A stretch of DNA of 35,630 nucleotides from an uncultured Bacteroides sp. (GTDB lineage Bacteria > Bacteroidota > Bacteroidia > Bacteroidales > Bacteroidaceae): contig CAMFND010000140.1 in the NCBI GenBank assembly GCA_945965395.1, positions 1 to 35,630 of the forward strand. The letters run 5' to 3'. The notes under the pieces were generated by a model. It did not search any database. It saw only the letters and a program-made list of their open reading frames with translations, and was not told the DNA's origin. Made by a program: the position numbers and the translations under genes. The stretch's first letter is position 1; the number at the start of each line of letters is the position of its first letter. Below are positions 33,813-35,630 of this stretch, piece after piece.

Positions 33813-34083
33813 ATGCATGATGAAAGTATGAAATTAGGTTTTGAAAAGATTGTTTTGATGACCGGTTTTTTGGGATTTTCTACCCTGACAGTGATAGCAG
33901 AAACCATAAAAGGTACCATTTAGACAAGCAGAGTAAAGAATCCTTGACAGGAGCTGCCCTGGTAAAGGAAAATGCTTGACAACTGAAACTACAGAAACAG
34001 AAAAAGCATTGGTAGACGGTACTTCCGTATTGAACTACGTGACTTTGGCTACAGATATCGAATGTAATGGTGCTGAAGAATAA
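33813..34083 (+). pseudogene. Decayed remnant of an exported protein gene with a carboxypeptidase-regulatory-like N-terminus
   Basis: The 538-bp gap between manA and yaaA holds no intact gene. It has three consecutive coding-like pieces in three different frames. Piece 1 (33813 or 33828 to 33923) encodes a signal-peptide-like sequence (KIVLMTGFLGFSTLTVIAETIKGTI) and then a stop. Piece 2 (from 33920) continues the sense as LDKQSKESLTGAALVKENA, together making the start of a CarboxypepD_reg-like domain as found in TonB-dependent receptors. Piece 3 (about 33976-34083) reads TEKALVDGTSVLNYVTLAT and ends in a TAA. At least two frame changes and large internal loss are needed to explain it. A terminator follows at 34110. 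Nothing is seen in 33644-33812. Confidence 0.6.
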
Positions 34084-34109
34084 GAATTAGATTTCATTTG
34101 ATTGATGGT

Positions 34110-34150
34110 GGTCTGTCGGGAGAAATGGCTCGGCAGACCGCTTCTTTTTT
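34110..34150 (+). terminator. Intrinsic terminator after the gene remnant
   Basis: GGTCTGTCGGG (34110-34120) pairs with CTCGGCAGACC (34129-34139), an 11-bp stem with two G-U pairs, followed by GCTTCTTTTTTA. The T-run is on the plus strand, so it belongs to the decayed plus-strand gene, although it also lies just past the end of the convergent yaaA. Confidence 0.8.
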
Positions 34151-34907
34151 ATTGGAGAATGAAATGCATTTTTCCGTCTTCTTCTCCGTGATAGGAAAAG
34201 CCTTCCCACTCAAACTCTTTCAGTTGTTCCGGATGTGCTATCCGGTTTTTCAGGATGAAACGAGTCATCTCGCCCCGACACATCTTGGCATAGATGACTA
34301 CTGTGGTAGGTTTCCCGTTTTTCAGGGTGTAGAACTCGGGCGTAACGACCTGTACTTCCTGACAGACTTTTTCCCAGTCGAACAAATCTTTCATTTCACC
34401 ACTGGCCAGGTTGACAAGAATGCCTCCTTGCTGCCGGATGGCATCAATGAAATGGTCCGTCAACAGAGGGCGCCAGTATTCAAACATGGTTTTCCGTTCG
34501 TGTTCCGGCAACCGTACATTGCCCTCCAAGCGGTAATTCTGAATACTGTCCAGCGGGCGGAGCAATCCGTATAAGAAAGAGGTAATCAATAAATGCTGCT
34601 GGGCATACCGGAAATCTTCTACGGTAAAGTCAGCCGGATGGATGCGCTTGAACACGATGCCTGTGTAGGCCAGAAGAGCCGGTAGGGCAGGAGTCTCTGG
34701 TGAAAGGAACTCGTGGTAGCGCAGGTAATTTTCGGCTGCTAATTTCGGATTCACTTTCAGCATCTGAGCCAGCTCTTCGGCAGTAAACTGGGTCATATAC
34801 AAGGCGTTTTCGCGGGCCTCTTTCAGAAAATGAGGAGTACTGGTTTCTGGATATGGAGTTTTGCTACGTGCGGTCATAGTCTTGGCACACGAGATAAATG
34901 TCATCAT
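34149..34907 (-). CDS. yaaA: Peroxide stress protein YaaA (UPF0246)
   Basis: Cytosolic protein of the YaaA/DUF328 family, which in E. coli limits free iron and damage during hydrogen peroxide stress. The 252-residue product opens with MTFISCAKTM, comparable to the ISPAKT start of E. coli YaaA, and contains ALLAYTGIVFKRI, LLITSFLYGLLRPLD and VNLASGEMKDLFD (the conserved NLAS-E segment). The end KEFEWEGFSYH is also typical. The length matches the family. The start may be 34907 or 34904 (MM). It is divergent from the thioredoxin-like gene, another redox-related product. Confidence 0.93.
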   Translation of the reverse strand: MMTFISCAKTMTARSKTPYPETSTPHFLKEARENALYMTQFTAEELAQMLKVNPKLAAENYLRYHEFLSPETPALPALLAYTGIVFKRIHPADFTVEDFRYAQQHLLITSFLYGLLRPLDSIQNYRLEGNVRLPEHERKTMFEYWRPLLTDHFIDAIRQQGGILVNLASGEMKDLFDWEKVCQEVQVVTPEFYTLKNGKPTTVVIYAKMCRGEMTRFILKNRIAHPEQLKEFEWEGFSYHGEEDGKMHFILQ

Positions 34908-34938
34908 ACGCGCTCTTGTTTTTCGTTAAAACTATTTA

Positions 34939-34946
34939 CAAAGATA
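34939..34946 (-). promoter_or_regulatory. -7 promoter element of yaaA
   Basis: On the minus strand it reads TATCTTTG, a TAnnTTTG match, 32 bases upstream of the yaaA start. It forms a divergent pair with the element at 34979-34986; the two upstream regions overlap. Confidence 0.45.
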
Positions 34947-34978
34947 GACTCCTCGGCGGATTTTCCAGCGGTTTACGG

Positions 34979-34986
34979 TATATTTG
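34979..34986 (+). promoter_or_regulatory. -7 promoter element of the thioredoxin-like gene
   Basis: TATATTTG matches TAnnTTTG and lies 35 bases before the ATG at 35021. It falls inside the longer open frame that starts at 34898, which argues against that earlier start. Confidence 0.5.
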
Positions 34987-35020
34987 TCAGGGTTTAACAT
35001 TTTATAGAAAGGAAAGAACA

Positions 35021-35539
35021 ATGAAAAATTTACGGATTTGGAGCCTTTTGTGTCTGATTTGGATGGGCGTACTGGCTGCTTCAGCACAAGACACCGGAAA
35101 AGAAAAAATCAGTTTGGATGATGCCATGCCTGCCATTACCCTGAGTTCGGAGATATATGGTAAAGTGACACCTGCCGATTTGAAAGGAAAGGTAGTGCTG
35201 GTCAGTTTGTTTGCTACGTGGTGCGGTCCTTGTCAGATAGAACTGGCTGAGGTTCAGAAGACTTTGTGGCCCAAATACAAGGATAACAAGGATTTCAAGC
35301 TGTTAGTTATCGGTCGGGAGCATACGGATGCGGAACTGAAAAAATACAATGAACGGAAGAAGTTCAGTTTTCCGCTCTATCCGGACCCTAAACGGGAAGT
35401 CTTCTCTCTTTTTGCCGACCAGACAATTCCCAGAGCGTATCTATTCGGGAAAGACGGTAAGCTGATTCATGCCTCAATAGGTTATACAAAGGCGGAATTT
35501 CAAGAACTTATGGTTGATATAGAAGCCGCTTTGAAATAA
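35021..35539 (+). CDS. Exported TlpA/thioredoxin-like thiol-disulfide protein
   Basis: Thioredoxin-fold protein of 172 residues acting outside the cytosol. It has a signal peptide (first ~22 residues, ending AASAQ) and the redox motif WCGPC (Cys68 and Cys71) in FATWCGPCQIELAEV, followed by RKKFSFPLYPDP and the cis-Pro loop TIPRAYLF. Both cysteines are present, so it should be redox active, in periplasmic disulfide reduction or peroxide handling. The start at 35021 is preceded by a GAAAGGAAAG purine-rich stretch and by a promoter element. It is divergent from yaaA. The repeat array begins 17 bases after its stop. Confidence 0.92.
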   Translation: MKNLRIWSLLCLIWMGVLAASAQDTGKEKISLDDAMPAITLSSEIYGKVTPADLKGKVVLVSLFATWCGPCQIELAEVQKTLWPKYKDNKDFKLLVIGREHTDAELKKYNERKKFSFPLYPDPKREVFSLFADQTIPRAYLFGKDGKLIHASIGYTKAEFQELMVDIEAALK

Positions 35540-35556
35540 GAAAAAGGTATATGAAA

Positions 35557-35630
35557 AAAACGTCCTTGCGTTTAAGGGAAAACGCAAGGACGTTTTAGTT
35601 GAAACGCAAGTGCATTTTACTTCAAACGCA
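35557..35630. repeat. 22-bp-period repeat array, same family as at the left end (runs off the window)
   Basis: Units begin at 35557, 35579, 35601 and 35623 (the last cut by the window end), again exactly 22 bp apart. The first is AAAACGTCCTTGCGTTT and the second is its exact reverse complement, so the pair can form a 17-bp hairpin with a 5-base loop just after the thioredoxin-like gene. The third and fourth units keep the CAAG or partial orientation. The match of unit sequence and period with 47-152 shows a dispersed repeat family. The first pair may also act as a terminator. Confidence 0.85.

Noticed and set aside
33611-33919. N-terminal extension of manA by 103 codons
   Set aside because: The extension has no family similarity and contains the probable manA promoter element; the enzyme normally begins at the MYPLKFKP site.
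34898-35020. N-terminal extension of the thioredoxin-like gene
   Set aside because: It would overlap the yaaA start, contains the TATATTTG element, and would bury the signal peptide at residue 42.

Overview
The window reads as chromosomal DNA of a Bacteroidaceae gut bacterium (Bacteroides or Phocaeicola type). The reasons are a SusC/SusD pair, several Bacteroides-specific lipoprotein families (DUF4988, DUF4955, DUF5017, DUF4831), A/T-rich gene leaders without strong Shine-Dalgarno sites, and repeated matches to the Bacteroidetes -7 promoter element TAnnTTTG. The species cannot be named from the sequence alone.

Region 1 (1-352) has no gene. It holds a 20-bp perfect palindrome at its left edge, a 22-bp-periodic array of near-palindromic units (47-152), and the probable promoter of the following operon.

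Region 2 (353-18843) is a polysaccharide utilization locus (PUL) of nine same-strand genes: SusC-like porin, SusD-like lipoprotein, a DUF5017 lipoprotein, five consecutive lipoproteins that share an N-terminal stalk region (coiled coil in the first three), and a PL8 lyase resembling chondroitinase ABC. Two of the stalk proteins end in one type of beta-helix, one is a short stalk-only form, and two end in a DUF4955-type beta-helix. A plausible working order is capture and cutting of an acidic polysaccharide at the surface by the lipoproteins, import through SusC/SusD, and final depolymerisation by the periplasmic PL8 enzyme. No sulfatase, unsaturated glucuronyl hydrolase or regulator lies in the window, so the substrate (a chondroitin- or hyaluronan-like uronic acid polymer is the obvious guess) is inferred.

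Region 3 (18918-27669) is mostly core genome: a DUF4831 protein and the bifunctional NAD(P)HX repair enzyme on the minus strand, then hpt, adk, obgE, pgeF, a B3/B4-domain protein, an M23 peptidase, a small basic protein and two outer-membrane beta-barrels on the plus strand.

Region 4 (27666-32572) is a tripartite efflux operon (MFS pump, HlyD adaptor, TolC channel) on the minus strand with a divergent AraC-type regulator.

Region 5 (32639-35630) has mannose-6-phosphate isomerase, a decayed gene remnant that still has a terminator, yaaA, and a divergent exported thioredoxin-like protein. It closes with a second 22-bp-periodic array of the same repeat family as at the left end.
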